NCBI GenBank assembly: GCA_964438715.1
Contig: CAYTLQ010000038.1
Span: 1 to 7,005 of the forward strand
From: CAYTLQ01 sp964438715
Lineage (GTDB): Bacteria > Bacteroidota > Ignavibacteria > Ignavibacteriales > Ignavibacteriaceae
Direction: 5' to 3'
Length of the DNA: 7,005 bases
Shown: one piece after another, positions 6,281 through 7,005 of the stretch
How positions within the stretch are numbered: position 1 is the stretch's first letter
Layout: each line of letters begins with the position of its first letter
The notes under the pieces: model-generated
The model's input: the letters and a program-made list of their open reading frames with translations, nothing else
Told to the model about the DNA's origin: nothing
Databases searched by the model: none
Made by a program: the position numbers and the translations under genes

Positions 6281-6973
6281 ATGAAACAGTCAATGTTGAT
6301 GATGTTTTTACTGATCATTTTAATGCTGGTGCCGGCTGCTTTCTTAACAGGCGGATTCAAGGGGAAGGTAATCGATAAGGACTCCGGAAAAGGTATAAGC
6401 GGAGCAATAGTTTCTATTCCTGCTTTAGGACAAAAAGCCGTTACTGATTTATCGGGAGAATTTTACTTTGCCAATCTCCCGGACGGGACATACGATTTAG
6501 AAATTTCCTGCAAAGGTTACAAAACTCTTAAATACGAAGGTATTGTTATCACTTCTGGAATGCTGAATAAATCATTCAGTATGGTAAAGTCTTCAAAACA
6601 GTTGAAGAAACCGGAAGCCGAAACTTTAAATCCTCTGATAGAGGATAATAAGATGAATATGGCGTTCAGCAGAAGCGGAGAGGCACAAAGTTCGGGATAT
6701 TATAAAGATGGGTTTACAACAGAAGAATACACCAGAATATATGATAATGATTACAAACTTGTAAAAACCGACCCGCTCTCTACTTTTTCTATTGATGTGG
6801 ATGCCGCATCTTATACAAATGTCCGAAGATATCTTGAAGGTGGATCGCTTCCGCCTAAAGACGCAATAAGGACTGAAGAAATGGTAAACTTCTTTACTTA
6901 TAATTACCCTCAACCCGAAGATAATTTGCCCTTTTTCAATAACTACGGAGTACTCAATTGCTCCCTGGAATAG
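6281..6973 (+). CDS. VWA-family (YfbK-like) exported protein, 5' part, interrupted by frameshift
   Basis: Read from the ATG at 6281, 230 codons precede a TAG at 6971-6973. Residues 1-~22 are a signal peptide or N-terminal membrane anchor (MKQSMLMMFLLIILMLVPAA). Residues ~26-102 form a carboxypeptidase-regulatory-like beta-sandwich (GKVIDKDSGKGISGAIVSI, TDLSGEFYFANLPDGTYDLEI). A polar linker runs to ~150. Residues ~160-217 match the N-terminal domain of YfbK-type VWA proteins (DPLSTFSIDVDAASYTNVRRY, LPPKDAIRTEEMVNFFTYNYP). After P217 the frame gives a meaningless 13-residue tail, while the +1 frame continues the family sequence, so a one-base insertion in the T-run at 6932-6936 is likely. The metal-binding VWA domain should lie beyond the window. 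A TTG at 6248 would add 11 residues but has no good ribosome binding site. Family function is poorly known. Confidence 0.8.
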   Translation: MKQSMLMMFLLIILMLVPAAFLTGGFKGKVIDKDSGKGISGAIVSIPALGQKAVTDLSGEFYFANLPDGTYDLEISCKGYKTLKYEGIVITSGMLNKSFSMVKSSKQLKKPEAETLNPLIEDNKMNMAFSRSGEAQSSGYYKDGFTTEEYTRIYDNDYKLVKTDPLSTFSIDVDAASYTNVRRYLEGGSLPPKDAIRTEEMVNFFTYNYPQPEDNLPFFNNYGVLNCSLE

Positions 6974-7005
6974 TAAGCATAAGTTACTAATGATTGGGGT
7001 ACAGG
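6936..7005 (+). CDS. Continuation of the VWA-family gene in the +1 frame (partial, runs off window)
   Basis: Reading from T6936 in the frame one base later than the upstream part gives SITTEYSIAPWNSKHKLLM, then IGVQ, open to the window end. This fits the segment that follows PEDNLPF in YfbK-type proteins, where a proline-tryptophan pair precedes a hydrophobic strand ending in IG(I/V)QG just before the VWA domain. Only about 23 codons are visible. The segment is the downstream part of the same gene, not a separate gene. Confidence 0.7.

Noticed and set aside
6929..6937. Programmed +1 ribosomal frameshifting in the VWA-family gene.
   Set aside because: There is no in-frame stop or rare codon at the site and no obvious stimulatory structure; a single-base homopolymer indel is simpler.

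Overview
The window looks like chromosomal DNA from an AT-rich member of the Bacteroidota/Chlorobi-Ignavibacteria (FCB) group. The best evidence is the C-terminal type IX secretion (T9SS) sorting domain on the large glycosidase, with the NYPNPFNP motif typical of Ignavibacteria and relatives. An OmpA-family outer membrane protein and an amylase N-terminal domain of Bacteroidota type agree with this. The phylum call is an inference from motifs, not from a phylogenetic marker.

Layout, left to right. Positions 1-495 contain no gene I can name. The first ~210 bases are open on both strands and cannot be resolved; the rest is an AT-rich leader with a clear hairpin. Positions 496-1659 (+) encode an OmpA-type peptidoglycan-anchored outer membrane protein, closed by a strong intrinsic terminator. 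A short convergent spacer (1660-1843) carries a terminator for each flanking transcription unit. Positions 5982 down to 1844 (-) form an apparent three-gene operon: a YjbQ/UPF0047 family protein, an exported S1/P1-type zinc nuclease/phospholipase C-like protein, and a secreted multidomain GH13 alpha-amylase-family enzyme with a T9SS tail. From about 6281 to the right edge (+) lies the 5' part of an exported protein with a carboxypeptidase-regulatory-like domain and the N-terminal domain of YfbK-type von Willebrand factor A (VWA) proteins. Its reading frame breaks at a run of five T's (6932-6936) and resumes in the +1 frame to the window end.

How the genes fit together: most products are envelope or exported proteins. 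The nuclease and the amylase-family enzyme would degrade extracytoplasmic polymers (nucleic acid or phosphodiesters, and alpha-glucans). The link to the small cytoplasmic YjbQ protein is by gene spacing only, and its role is not settled. I see no rRNA, tRNA, CRISPR array, insertion sequence, phage gene or defence system, and nothing I can defend as an undescribed system. The observation most worth checking is the frameshift in the VWA-family gene.
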